Shown: piece after piece, positions 1 to 11,880 of the stretch
Numbering within the stretch: position 1 is the first letter of the stretch
How the letters are laid out: every line of letters starts with the position of its first letter
Origin: Panulirus ornatus
Lineage: Eukaryota; Arthropoda; Malacostraca; Decapoda; Palinuridae
Assembly: GCF_036320965.1 (NCBI RefSeq)
Contig: NC_092257.1
Location: forward strand, 17,345,413-17,409,412
Direction: 5' to 3'
DNA: 64,000 nucleotides
Translations under genes and position numbers: made by a program
Notes under the pieces: generated by a model
The model's input: only the letters and a program-made list of their open reading frames with translations
What the model was told of the DNA's origin: nothing
The model's database searches: none

Positions 1-1478
1 ATGTCTTAAAAGCACAGGAATTTTGTGAACGTACATATATGTCCGCGGAACAACAACGCCTCATTCGAGTGTGTGTCGGGAATTGTCTCCAGGCTTCACA
101 CACTCGTTATCCTCCTGAAACACGACAATAAAAGCCGTGGGGGGAGCGAGTCACCAAGTTTCGAGACAATCTCTCTCACATCAACAGACTCACAACAAGC
201 AGAGCGGACATGCGTACTGGGGGACGAAAGGGAGGGAGTAAGGTTGCTCGGCGCGTACGTACGCACCACCGTAAATATACATGAAGCTTCGAGTGTGGCC
301 GTAGGCCTAATTACCTACAACCTGGTGATGAATGAAACACAAAGGTAAGGGGCGGTGGGACGCGCGCCACCCTCACGACCCTATGTCTACATCCTTGTAA
401 TTATGAATGAGAGAGGAAGGAGGGAGGACCACAGCTGCCGGATGTGTAAGACTAGCGGGGTAGAGGCACCAGCATACTGCAGTACAGCGAGGCACCAGCA
501 CGAGGTTGAAACGCAGAGCAGAGCAGAAGAGCGAGGCAGGTGAAGCACCACTACAGTGCAGCAGGGTGAGGCACCAGCACAGTGCGGCAAGGTGAGGCAG
601 GCTGGCTACATACAATACAGCAGGTGAGGGACCAGTAGTGCTTCAGAGTGAGTTATAGTACAGTGGATAAAGTACCAGTACAGTTCAGCCAGGAAGGGCA
701 GTGAGTGTGGTAAGGTGAGGCAGCAACAGACTGCAGGACAGCGAGAGTAGAGAGAGGGCGAGACAGGACCACAGTGGAGGAAGAGGAGTAGTGCAGCAGC
801 AAGGTCAGGTCCTTGTGTGGTGTAAAGGAGGAGGTGGTGGAGAAGGGTCGCATGAATGGTTGGGTGTGTGGGTGTGAGGGGGATATGTGTGGGAGGAGGG
901 ACAATGCAGGTTCAGATATAAGAGGGTGTGGGCGCCACCATTCACAGCCAGGCGACGGGCACATACAAGAGGCCGCTTCATTCTTAACCCTCCATGATGC
1001 ATGGCCAGACCCACACACCCACCTCTGGTTATGTTTAGCAGACTAGTGTCCCCGTCCAGCACAACAATTCATCTTTAACTTCTCATGTTCTCCAAACTAG
1101 AGGCAGAGGAATAAATAACACACAACGCGCCAATACTCGAAACTGACCGCGTTATCCAGGGGTGCTCCAGCGGCCCCCACTCACTCCGCCTGTCTCCTCC
1201 GGTATGGGGCACCTACTACATGATTAATTTTCTCACAGTCGTGCCCTGAGGGGCGAGTTTACAAAGCACACTAAGACCTATCACAGATCACGAGTACCTC
1301 TGACCACCTTTTCAATAATTGCCGTCTCCCGCAAACTCCAGCACAACAAGCAAAGCAAATCCATTGTACGATAATGACCTTCCTACTTGACCCTTGCTTT
1401 ATTGACCCTGCGTATGAGCACCAGCCACCCACATCCGCCATGACCAACTGACACTCCGCTGGAAGTAAAGAAATCGTG

Positions 1479-1480
<2 letters not shown>
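1..1480. other. Unrecognised non-coding stretch
   Basis: No gene, RNA or known mobile element is recognised here. Open frames are short and overlap on both strands without splice-site support. The stretch contains a degenerate purine-rich tandem array (listed separately) and otherwise looks like unique intergenic or intronic DNA. Confidence 0.5.
440..770. repeat. Degenerate tandem array around GTGAGGCACCAGCACAGTGC
   Basis: The words GAGGCACCAGCA, AGTGCAGCAGG and GTGAGGCAG recur at irregular spacing of about 25-40 nt. This reads as an old, decayed minisatellite. No coding interpretation is favoured. Confidence 0.5.

Positions 1481-1512
<32 letters not shown>
1481..1512. repeat. (AC)16 microsatellite
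   Basis: Uninterrupted AC dinucleotide tract seen directly. Confidence 0.95.
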
Positions 1513-1514
<2 letters not shown>

Positions 1515-2560
1515 CATACAACTAACGGCTACTGCAAACCTCGCCAGCAGGAGGAAGAGTTCCTGACGCAGACGCTAGGGTGCCTACCACACCGGTGGCC
1601 CCAGGGTGGGACGCAACTCCCTAATAAACAAATACGTCAGATTAATCCGGCTAAAATTAGTCCAGCTCTTGACTCTTATTTCCTAATGAGGAGGACGTGG
1701 GATCCATTAAACTTAATTACAGTCCTAAATAGATATTCTGCCGACGACGATATTCTTTAATTAAGTATAGAATATTTAGGTAGGAGGGTCTGCCTCGATA
1801 TTCCCGTCCATCGCGGGGTGAGGAGGGGTCGGTCCCCTCCGTCAAGCGGCCACCTAGGCCATTCCTGCGAGGGGATCAAATTAACTCTCCCCTCCCCTCC
1901 TGGTCCTCCTCTTCATCACCCTCTTACTCCCGCCTCTTCACACTCATCCCACCATCTCCTCTCACCTTGCTATCACTCTCACATCTTCACTATCTATCAT
2001 TCCTTTTACTGCCTCAATGTTTCTGTGTGCCATTCACTTTACATTTAATCTTCCTCGTTGGATTAACCTAACTTTAAACTCCTCACTCGTCTCCCTCTCA
2101 CTCTCCCCTACCTTCACTTCATTCCTCTCACTCTCCCCTGCCCTCACTTCATCCCTCTCACTCTCCCCTGCCCTCACTTCATCCCATTAACTCCCCTCTA
2201 CCCTCAATTCATCACTCTCACTCCCCTGCCCTCACTTTATCCTTTCTCACTCTCCTTCACTCTCACGTTAACTCCCCTCAATCTCCCTTACCATCAATTA
2301 TCCCCTCTTACCTTCCCTTTAAACCCTCACCCTTCAAGCGCTCCCTCCCCCCCACCACCTCACCAACCCTCACCCACAACACCCTCAACCTCCCCTCCTC
2401 TTCCCTCTGGAGCCCCTTCCTTCCCTCTAGGTACCCAGATAGGGAAGGCTTCGCCACACCCCTGGCACCACCACATCATGGTAGGCTACACCCTGCCACC
2501 TTCCGTACTCTCCCTATTGGGCTGTAAGGTCGCCTGACCAACATGCTACTCCTTTGCCCA
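1513..2560. other. Unrecognised stretch with pyrimidine-rich repeats
   Basis: No gene is recognised. From about 2085 to 2300 the text repeats CTCTCACTCTCCCCTGCCCT with CACTTCATCC in roughly 30-nt units, a decayed pyrimidine-rich minisatellite. The rest is unique-looking. Confidence 0.5.
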
Positions 2561-2562
2561 TA

Positions 2563-2715
2563 CACTGTGACCTGTTATACAGTGTACGTCCCGTACAATG
2601 CGACCTCCCGAACACTGTGGCCTCCCGTACACTGTGGCCTCCTGTACATTGTGTGTGTGACCTCCCGCACACTGTGACCTCTCGCACGTTGTGACCTCCG
2701 ATGCCTCCCACACAG
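2563..2715. repeat. ~19-bp tandem repeat, CACTGTGACCTCCCGTACA
   Basis: About seven imperfect copies of a 19-20 nt unit (ACACTGTG plus ACCTCCCGTAC variants) are visible one after another. Confidence 0.7.
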
Positions 2716-3750
2716 TGTGTGTGGGTGGTTACTATCCACAGAACCGCAACCGGAAAAAAAAATAACCTTTATATAGAACTATATTGACCACACTCGCCTC
2801 TCCACAGTTCCAGCAAAAGCCCTTTATATACAGGCCAATTTATTCACAATTTATTTACTCTAATAACCACACCGTTGTATTCTGGGGGGGAAGGAGGGGG
2901 GGTATTTTTTCACTCTGTTGCCAATGTTAAATTTGCTCCTTGTATTTACATTATGAATTTTTTTTTTTTTTTTTATTGCAACGGACAAAAATCAGAGGCA
3001 TTCTTCTATCCTGCCTTCGTCCTGTGGAACAGCAACAGGATATATAGTTACTGTTAACAGGTTCCACAACGGGAAAAATATAAAGACGTACGTGGCAGGG
3101 GAAGATTAACATGGATATCAACAGGAACAGCGACAGAAGAAAGAAGCTACAACAGGAGCAGGAAAAACGGTGGCCGTGACAACAGGAGCAGGTCAACAGA
3201 TACAGCCATAGCAGCAGTAGCTACAACAGGAACGGGTCAACAGGTAGTCATAGCAGCAGGAGCTACAACTGGGAGCAGGTGAGGCAGCAGGGTAAGGCAC
3301 AGAGGAGCAGGTGGTCAGCAGGTATGAGGCTGCCGACGGCAACAAACTATCTGGTGAGGATTTCCTCGTCAAGGAGACAGTATACAGCATCTGTCACTGT
3401 CTCTCCGCCACCCCGTCTACCGGCCTGTCCCTCCCTCTACCGTCTCCTGTCCCTCCCCCTACCGTCTCCACCACCCTGAGGAACAAGGAAGGAGGACTAT
3501 GAGTGAAGGAGCAGGAACAGGGAGAAGGTTATACGACGGGGTGAGGTAGGAGAGAGAGAGGTGAGGAGTGTGGAACAGGAGAGTGGGAGGTGTGGAAACT
3601 GTGGCAGAGGGGGGGACGAGGAGTGAGGGATGGCGGTGGTGGCGCAGTGTGGTGCAGCAGCAGCAGCAGCAGGTGAGGCTGGAGGGCACCCTCCCGGATC
3701 CGAGACCATACCGCTTCCTCCCCACTAACCAATCCAACTGGCCCTCACGA
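2716..3750. other. Unrecognised stretch with decayed repeats
   Basis: Contains a run of about 19 T near 2958-2976 and a decayed ~40-nt array at about 3115-3330, in which ACAGGAGCAGGTCAACAG and CATAGCAGCAG recur. A short CAG run lies at 3655-3671. No gene recognised. Confidence 0.45.
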
Positions 3751-3752
3751 AG

Positions 3753-3848
3753 GATACAACAACACCCGAATACAACAGGAACGGCTCTAAGAGCTTACAG
3801 GAGGTCATCACCAACACCCTGGTGAACCTGGGGAGGACAGACGCTGAG
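3753..3848 (+). CDS. Weak candidate coding exon (32 codons)
   Basis: A 96-nt stretch with a non-repetitive protein-like translation (includes SLQEVITNTLVNLGRTDAE). It lies between an AG at 3751-3752, after a moderately pyrimidine-rich sequence, and a strong GTGAGG donor at 3849, and would be phase 0 at both ends. An in-frame TAA a short way upstream rules out a longer frame. I do not recognise the protein family, and such a short piece could arise by chance. Transcript alignment would settle it. Confidence 0.25.
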
Positions 3849-4710
3849 GTGAGGCACAGACTCATGCCCAGCGACCACCACCAGGTGCAGCAGAGCCGTC
3901 CAACGCATGACCTCCCAGGATGTAACCTTCCACCATACAACTCGGACGCTACATGACCTTCCATCGCATGACCCGGGCAGCACACTGCATCTCAAGAACC
4001 AGGGCTACCTAGTAGGGGCAGAGCTGGGGAGCATCTGGAGGCAGTGCCCCTGGGACTTGTACCACAGCTCTCCCTCACTAAACCTGAACCGTGGGGCGAG
4101 TCCTCCTCCTCCTCCTCCGCCAGCAGGACACACACCATTTACAGCGGCCATGAACTGGCACAGCCATGGGAGTGGTCACGCTCTCTCACAGGACAGGTAT
4201 GAATGACCCTGGTCGCCGCGCGGCGGAGCCCCGCCATCAACCCTGACCTTACTGCGTCAAGTACCGCAGCATACGCCGCGGCAGCGCGGTAAGGCAAGTA
4301 CGGGCAGCACACGCTGCGGCACACTACACCGCCAGATGGCACCCAAAACGTGCTGGGTTACCGCACTGTCATCCAATCAGCGTCGAGAGACATATCTTCT
4401 CCCTAGGAGAGCTGGCATCATTACGTCGTAATGAGGGAGGCGGGGGAAGGCTGGTAATACAGGGTGACCCCCCCATTAAGATCACATTAACTGCAGCAAT
4501 ACTTTCCTTACCTCCACTGAACCACACCAGGAGGAGTGAGGCTCCGTCACAGCATGACGACGTGTGCCATACTTGACGTAGGATTACGAATGTGGTGAGT
4601 GTGTGGTATACACAACACAGCCGCCCCCCCCGTACACTGGTACAAACATACACCCACTACACCCAACACTGAACGTATGTAAATATACACTGACACAAGA
4701 CCAAGCCCGA
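3849..4710. other. No confident gene
   Basis: A short open stretch at about 4126-4196 ends at CAG followed by GTATGA and starts after CCGCCAGCAG, so it has exon-like borders, but the translation is unremarkable. Nothing else is recognised. Confidence 0.35.
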
Positions 4711-4832
4711 TAATAATATTTATAATATTAATAATAATAACAATAATAATAATAATAATAATAACAATAATAATAATAATAATAATAATAATACAAATAA
4801 TCATAACTAATTAAAATATAATAATACTTAGT

Positions 4833-4899
<67 letters not shown>

Positions 4900-4900
4900 T
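4711..4900. repeat. (AAT/TAA)n microsatellite
   Basis: Long AAT-type trinucleotide tract in two blocks, separated by about 40 nt of AT-rich non-repetitive sequence near 4790-4830. Confidence 0.95.
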
Positions 4901-5640
4901 CATCCTCAGACATGTCTTTTCCTTCACAATCACGAAAATCCCTGACACCACACAATACGACCAGGCCACACAGAGACTCCCAGCAAGATATCATCAGCCA
5001 GGGTCATTACTGATGAACATAAGCTGCTGTTATCAGTACAGCATAAGGGGGCTGGGACCTGCCATTCACGCAGCAGTGGAGGAATACACTGGGAAGGAGA
5101 CGAGGCAGCAAGACTACCGCTGAGGAGGACTGAGGAATATGTTGAAGTTAATATGACGTTACCATAGGAAAGGTGACACGGAGAGTCGGAGATGGTAGAG
5201 GCCACGCGCTCTGGTGGGGAACTGTGTATGGGGTGGTAATTATCCTGGGGTAAAAATACGGTCGCCAGCATGAATTATGCATATAACTGTTGAGAAGAGA
5301 CGCTAACTGAATCATCGTGGGGCAAGGAGGGGGGGGGGTGGGGAGTGAGCACATGCAGGGAGGAGGGGAGGCTGGCATGGCAGTGGACAAGGAGAAGGGT
5401 GGCCACGAGGGAGGGGCTGGCAGGGGGGGGGGGACAGAGATGCTGGTGACAAGGAGGAAGGGAAGGGACGGGCAGAGGAGTGTCAAGTGAGGGGTCAGGC
5501 AGGGAGGGTTGTGAAAGGGAGGCAGGGAGAAGACTGGTAAAAATCAGGACAATAGATGGCAGGGAGCAGACAGGAGGCGGGGAGGGGCCTAGAGGGGAGG
5601 TAGGATGACAGGGTGAGAGGAGAGGTGTGGGAGAACCAGC
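4901..5640. other. Purine-rich unrecognised stretch
   Basis: G/A-rich sequence leading into the 27-bp minisatellite. Minus-strand frames stay open here because the complement is poor in stop codons. No gene recognised. Confidence 0.5.
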
Positions 5641-5644
5641 AGGG

Positions 5645-6200
5645 GAGGAACATTGGAGAGGCTGGCTGAGGGAGGAACATGGGAGAGGCTGGCTGAGGGA
5701 GGAACATGGGAGAGGCTGGTAGAGGGAGGAACATGGGAGAGGCTGGCAGAGGGTGGAACATGGGAGAGGCTGGCAGGGGGAGGAACATGGGAGAGGTTGG
5801 TCAGAGGAACATTGGAGAGGCTGGCAGAGGGAGGAACATGGGAGAGGCTGGTCGAGGGAGGAACATGGGAGAGGCTGGCAGAGGGAGGAACATGGGAGAG
5901 GCTGGTAGAGGGAGGAACATGGGAGAGGCTGGTAGAGGGAGGAACATGGGAGAGGCTGGCAGGGGGAGGAACATGGGAGAGGTTGGTCAGAGGAACATTG
6001 GAGAGGCTGGCAGAGGGAGGAACATGGGAGAGGCTGGTCGAGGGAGGAACATGGGAGAGGCTGGCAGAGGGAGGAACATGGGAGAGGCTGGCAGAGGGAG
6101 GAACATGGGAGAGGCTGGTAGAGGGAGGAACATGGGAGAGGCTGGCAGAGGAAGGACCATGGGAGAGGCTGGCAGAGGGAGGAACATGGGAGGGAGATGG
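5645..6200. repeat. 27-bp minisatellite with higher-order structure
   Basis: About 20 copies of a 27-nt unit built from GGAGGAACATGGGAGAGGCT plus GGCAGAG. A shortened 24-nt variant (GGTTGGTCAGAGGAACATTG) occurs at 5795 and again at 5981. The two are 186 nt apart, equal to six 27-nt units plus one 24-nt unit, and their flanking units match, so part of the array was duplicated as a block. Because units are multiples of three, frames on both strands remain open (up to ~400 codons across 5275-6468). These are not treated as genes. Confidence 0.9.
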
Positions 6201-7284
6201 TGTGGGGATAGTAGTGGTGAGGGAGGAGTGAGAGAATCATCAGGGAGGCCAGGGTTGCAAGCAGGGGGACGCCCCAGGGGGGAGCAACAGCTGTAACTTG
6301 TGATGTGATATGGCTGCCGCTGGGAGGGCTGGGGAGGCCAAGGGGAGGGGAGACTGAGAGAATGACAGGCCGGGGAGGAAGGGGGCAACAACGAAACAAA
6401 AATAAAGAACACGAGACGGCGAGGAAGTGGGGAGGAAGTGGGGAGAAAGAAACCGGAAGTGATAACATGAAAAGTAAACAGCGGAAGGATGGGGTGAAGG
6501 ACCTTAAGGGGGAGCCAGGGGTCTGGTGGGGAAGGATGGGATGAAGGACCTGGTAGGATGCTGGGGGAGAGCCAGGGGTCTGGTGGGGAAGGATGGGGTG
6601 CAGGACCTGTTAGGAGGCTGGGGGGATACTGGATCGCTCTGTAAGATCACATGAGCAGCACATAAAGATAGGGGGGGGGAGGCAGATGAGCCAGGCGGGG
6701 GTCACTGGACTCGTGGTGGACGGGGAGGGGAGCGGTCTGACAGAGGAGGAAGGGGAGAGGGTGAGTATGGGGGGAGCGAGCATCTGGCTGCTGCAGGGAG
6801 TGAGCCAGAAGAATGATGACATCCATAATAACAAAGTCTCAAGACGGGAGGTGACGGATGGGTCGGCCAGCATGGGGACAGGACGTACGTGGAGACGGGA
6901 GGTGACGGACGGGACTGCCAGCGTGGGGAGAGGACCTACGTGGTGAAGACGGGAGGTGACGGACGGGTCAAAGCGAGCACAAAGCGCACGCAAGCACGTC
7001 CTCTAATCCTGCCACTACCTTCACACTCCATCCCCAATCTCCAGACCTGCCACCACCGTCACATACCCGACACCAAGCCAGCCATCACCGTCATTCACTC
7101 AATATCCAGCCAGAGGTGAGGTGGGTGGACTTGGCCACAGGAAAACATCACATTACCATGGTACACCAGACTTCACTCTTGGTGGTGGGTTAAAAATCTA
7201 CCACCATCTACCCACTTATGAAGATCCAATGTCATACTTAACTTTAAATATCTATCTACCGAGACGGGCCTTCTCACAAACGAC
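6201..7284. other. Unrecognised stretch with short local repeats
   Basis: Contains two or three copies of GGTCTGGTGGGGAAGGATGG near 6515-6600 and of GACGGGAGGTGACGGA near 6843-6965. An exon-like piece at about 7043-7113 lies between CAATCTCCAG and a GTGAGG donor, but its translation is not recognisable. No confident gene. Confidence 0.4.
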
Positions 7285-7425
7285 ACCTCAAGGATGGAGA
7301 CATGAGGAGGTGTGTCAGACCTCACATCAAGGATGGAGACATGAGGTGTAGCAGACCTTACAATAAGGACAGAGACATGAGGAGGTGCGTCGGACCTCAC
7401 GCCAGGGATGGAGACATCGACCAGA
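7285..7425. repeat. 36-39-bp tandem repeat, four copies
   Basis: The word GGATGGAGACATGAGGAGG recurs at about 7292, 7331, 7367 and 7406 with intervening CAGACCTCAC, giving a 36-39 nt unit. Confidence 0.75.
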
Positions 7426-8210
7426 GTCTCCCTTATCGAACACAAACCGACCTACCCCAACGTTGAGGTGAACCATACTGAGAAACACAGCTTCTCTTGT
7501 GACACTACAGCTGCAGGAATCCCTGTTTGTATCCTCTCTCTGTGGTACCTTGCTGTACTGCAAGATCCCTATGGCCAGCCCCAGGATACACCCACAGATG
7601 CGCGGTCTGGGAACAGTGTAGTCTACCCTGGTGGTGTGGAGCGGCTAAGGGAACGGTGTAGTCTATTGGAGGTGTTTCAGGAATATATCAAACCTTTTAC
7701 ATTCATGGCACGGAACACTGTCTTGGTGCGTAGCGTGCAGTCGTCTCGGTGTGGCGGGTATGGGGCGTCCTGTGTGTGAAATGGTCCTGGGTGGAGAAAG
7801 AATCTTTCGCTCTAGGTTCGGAGTTGATCTGAGCCCTGAATGTGGAAGAGCGCCCGGTGTCTGGAGTTTTTCTGGGATGATTAAACGTCCTGGATGCCAA
7901 GGATGCTCTGGGTGTGGAGTGTTCGGTGTGCTGAAAGTGTCCTGAGTGGGGGTGACCATCCTGCAGGTGGGTGTCTTAGGTGTGGATAAGTGTGCCTAGC
8001 ATGGGATGCCCTGGCAGCAGCAGTAAGGTGAGGGGTCCCTGGTGTGGTGGATGAGTGTGCTGGGCATGGGGTGCCCTGGTGGTGGCAGATGGGTGAGTGT
8101 CGCGCGAGAGGCAGGCAGGATCGATCAGTGGCAGCCACCTACACACCTCCTCCTCCTCCTGCTGCGGGCCATCACACCCAGGCAACCAACGCATCTATTC
8201 CACCACCCAG

Positions 8211-8310
8211 CCAGGCCCTCAAACACAAGGTCAACTACGTCCTCAATCACGTCCTGTGCCACCAGATCATCAAATCTAAAGATGAGGCAGACACTCTGCT
8301 GAGGGATTAA
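8211..8310 (+). CDS. Weak candidate terminal exon
   Basis: After a pyrimidine-rich run and CAG (AG at 8209-8210 or 8213-8214), the frame encodes ALKHKVNYVLNHVLCHQIIK followed by SKDEADTLLRD and a TAA at 8308-8310. Third codon positions are mostly C or G, which is more gene-like than the surroundings. The family is not recognised. It could be the last exon of a plus-strand gene also using the candidate at 3753-3848, but that link is only inference. Confidence 0.25.
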
Positions 8311-11150
8311 CTCAGTGCTCGATCAAACACCTCACAGGCATCGTGAACCAAACCATCAGAAACATTTCTAAGTCGCGTCGCATCACGCTAATGTAGCCTT
8401 GTCATGACACGTCTCACTTCCGTTACCAGGCACATGTCCCCCATCCATAACACACGTCCCAGTGTCGTCGACACACGTCCCACCGTCGTCAACACACGTC
8501 CCAGCATGCGTATGGATGTTTATGTATATGAAACACCTATAGCATTTACATATATATGTAAGTATACACATACATGTACATGCAAATGTGTGCTGGTTGC
8601 GTTGGGGCCCGGCACTGTGAACACCGCGGGAGGAACAGATAACGGCCAGGGAGGAGAGGTGGCGGCACAGCACACACCGATATAAAGATTTCAGAGCCCT
8701 GGAGCTGACCAGGGGAGGCAGGCAGCACATGGGAGAAGCCGCCGCCATGCAAGAGACACACACAAGTACTGAGCAAAATAAGGGACTGGCAGGGTGTTGG
8801 GAGGGTACACTGTGTTCTCACGGGCATGAAGGACCCGCATATGGATATGGTACCAAAGGAGGGTCTGGTTATGATGGGGAAAGGGGTGTCCTTTGCGTCA
8901 ACACTGGAAAAGGAAAATGAGTCCAGAATTGCAAGCGTTCAATGAAACGTTAGACCTTATGTCATACAAAGGGACAAAGAGGTCGTCATTCAAATAATCA
9001 TGATCCTTCTATGGTTCTCTCATGAGCTCAGCCTTCATCAAGACCTGCGTCACAAAATAACGCGGAGTTCTGCCAACATACATGAATATATACAATTGGG
9101 TCTCGCGCCAGGTTGGCCCGCCGAGGGTTCCAGGGACGTGCACTGGAAGAGGGCGGGTGACCTACAGCAGCAGCGGGCTGAGCAAGCACAGCAGAGGCAG
9201 CGGTGCGCCACTCCCAAGCACCGCTGTGCCTGGCCCCGCCCACCCTCACGCATCAGCCCCGCCTACCAAGTTCATGGTCGCTCCAAGGTCTCGCTCAACC
9301 CCCCTACCCCCCTCCTAGACAGACAGACACACACATACATACACACACGCGCGCTGGATCTCCTGGAAACATGAAGGTCGGACAAAATGTCGGGTTACGG
9401 CAGGCTTAGAGAGGCATCAAATGGGTCACTGTGAAATGTGTGTGTATAGGTGCGTTCAGAGCGATGCGATGAGCCGTCACAAGAAGACTGGTTCCAACAC
9501 AGTGTAGCGAGCCTCAAGCCTCTACAAAGTTACCTACAACTTGCATGACGGTCACCGCCCCCCGCACGGCTACTGACGGAGGCTCTACAGTCCACTTCAC
9601 CAAGAATTGCTGCGTTCTGCCGCCTCACACTACCACGTAACAGGACATCCTCTGGCTCTGACTAGTTTCTAGCCAGGCAGTTGTCTGGCGAATGAGTGTG
9701 AAGGTAGAGGCAGTGGGACGTCTGCACCGCTGGCCCCTCCCTCCACCACCTTCACTACTCATCAATGTTTCAGCGAATGAGACGATGAATAAGTTGCAGC
9801 GGCTTTCCAGCACTGGCATTACTGAGGCTGGAACGGACCGCTTCACACACACACACGCACATGGCTCACACAGGTCACTCCTGCACAGTACAACACCACA
9901 GGTATGTTCAGTACTTGACAACTGCTGGTATCACAAGAATCCATGTCCAGTCACGACCCACACGGCACAGTACACGTCACGGTTGGATAATACAGTTGAG
10001 GAGAGTGGCTGCCTGCGTACCTGGGCTCCCAGGCTGAGCTGACCACCAGCACCGCCACCAGGCTACCTCCAGGGCCTTCTGTCCTCCGCTCTCTCGCCCA
10101 AACCGCCTCTCCCGAGCCTTCGTCAGCCACTCCTTCCGTACAGCCGTCAGCCACGCCTCCCACAGACGGTATTCCCGCTACTCAGCCCTTCGCCAACCCC
10201 TGCCATGCGTCCCCACCGGTCTCCCCCAACACCACCTCCTGCACCACCAGCAGCCACACGCCCCCCGCTACGTCAGGAGAATCGATGGCGACCATGGCCG
10301 CTTTTATACTCGGCCTGCATCCCCGCCAGCCTCCAGGCCTGTCTCCCTCCCTCCTTCCTGTAACAAACGTACCCCTTAAACTTAGCAACCTCTCGAGTGT
10401 AGCATACTTCCCTTCTACACGTAATGGAAGTGAGTTATCTCCGGAGGTTTCGAGACCACACTTGCCTCCAGCTCGCTCATCTCTCCATTACCATCTCATC
10501 TAAATGACTGCCCATGTTCGCCTCACTTTTCCTCGCCTGTAACAACCCTCTCGTATTATTTTATGACTTGGAGTCTTGCCCAAAACACCAGGATATCCTT
10601 GCTTTATCCTTACCCCTCCAGACGTGCGCGTCGTCATGTGTTCTGTATGTCCTGTATATTCACGGTCGGCGGGTAGGCTGGGTAGGTCGATCAAGTACAC
10701 GAATCTCTGTCACCTGACCAGAACTTACTGCACACAGGAGGGTTGAGGCGGCGACCTACTGGCCCACATCACCTTCACCCTACCTCAAGTGAAGTTTTAG
10801 ATAGGAGCCTGGACAGTACCACAGCTCCTTCATCCTAGCTCGGGTGATCTAGTAGCTACACTACAGTGGCTATTCTTGAGCCGAGCCACACACACACACA
10901 CCACCTTCACCGTTCACTGTGTCCTGGCCGCCCTGCCTCTCTCCTTCTTAACATACCTCAGTCATTGTTTACTCTCTCTCCTATTCAGATGTTTGTGTGA
11001 GCTTCACGGTCTCTACCCCCCCCCCCACCTCACCCCAACAATCTCTCCCTTCCCAGATGCCCCCCTCCCCACCATAGACGCGAGGAGGACCTCTTTGCCT
11101 ACTCTACTCTCCTACATGGAAAGACTCTCTCCCACTCCGTCGCGCTATAT
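8311..11150. other. Unrecognised stretch
   Basis: Holds a short array of CACACGTCCCA units near 8428-8507 and short CA runs at about 9308-9350, 9845-9860 and 10886-10902. From 10050 to 10350 it is rich in CCGCC-type sequence and open in several frames. No gene, RNA or known element recognised. Confidence 0.45.
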
Positions 11151-11160
11151 GAATGGACCC

Positions 11161-11600
11161 TCTGTCACTCTACCACCCGACCTGGAGGACCTGCAGCCAT
11201 ACCACCTTACATGGGGCGTCTCTGTCACTCTACCACCCGACCTGGAGGACCTGCAGCCATACCACCTTACATGGGGGGCCTCTGTCACTCTACCACCCGA
11301 CCTGGAGGACCTGCAGCCATACCACCTTACATGGGGGGCCTCTGTCACTCTACCACCCGACCTGGAGGACCTGCAGCCATACCACCTTACATGGGGGGCC
11401 TATGTCACTCTACCACTCGACCTGGAGGACCTGCAGCCGTGCCACCTTACATGATGGGCCTCTGTCACTCTACCACCCTACCTGGAGGACCTGCAGCCAT
11501 ACCACCTTACATGGGGGGCCTCTGTCACTCTACCACCCGACCTGGAGGACCTGCAGCCATACCACCTTACATGAGGGGCCTCTGTCACTCTACCATCATA
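11161..11600. repeat. 60-bp minisatellite, about seven copies
   Basis: A 60-nt unit beginning TCTGTCACTCTACCACCCGA is repeated almost perfectly about 7.3 times. The unit is a multiple of three, so several frames are open through the array. The low substitution level between units suggests recent expansion or homogenisation. Confidence 0.95.
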
Positions 11601-11829
11601 CCATAAGCAACGATTCCTCCAGTTTACCTGCAGCCTCTCCTGCCCACACAACAGGCAAGCCTAGTGCGGTACTTCCAGAGCCTCTGCCAGCACCCCTTCC
11701 CTCCTTCTCTTCCAGGATCACGTGGCTCTAGCCTTGGGGGGAGAAGGATGGGGGATGTTGTAGATTCTGGTGCCCTCTTATTAAGACAACACTTACATCT
11801 CAGCCTTGAGTATGCACCACACGATTCAC

Positions 11830-11831
<2 letters not shown>

Positions 11832-11879
<48 letters not shown>
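11832..11879. repeat. (GT)24 microsatellite
   Basis: Uninterrupted GT tract directly after CACAG. Confidence 0.95.

Positions 11880-11880
<1 letters not shown>

Noticed and set aside
5275..6468. 397-codon minus-strand frame rich in QPLPCSSL repeats
   Set aside because: It is a translation of the 27-bp minisatellite, whose unit length keeps frames open on both strands. No unique coding sequence supports it.
10876..11731. Three overlapping frames of 131-192 codons
   Set aside because: They arise from the 60-bp minisatellite and pyrimidine-rich flanks.
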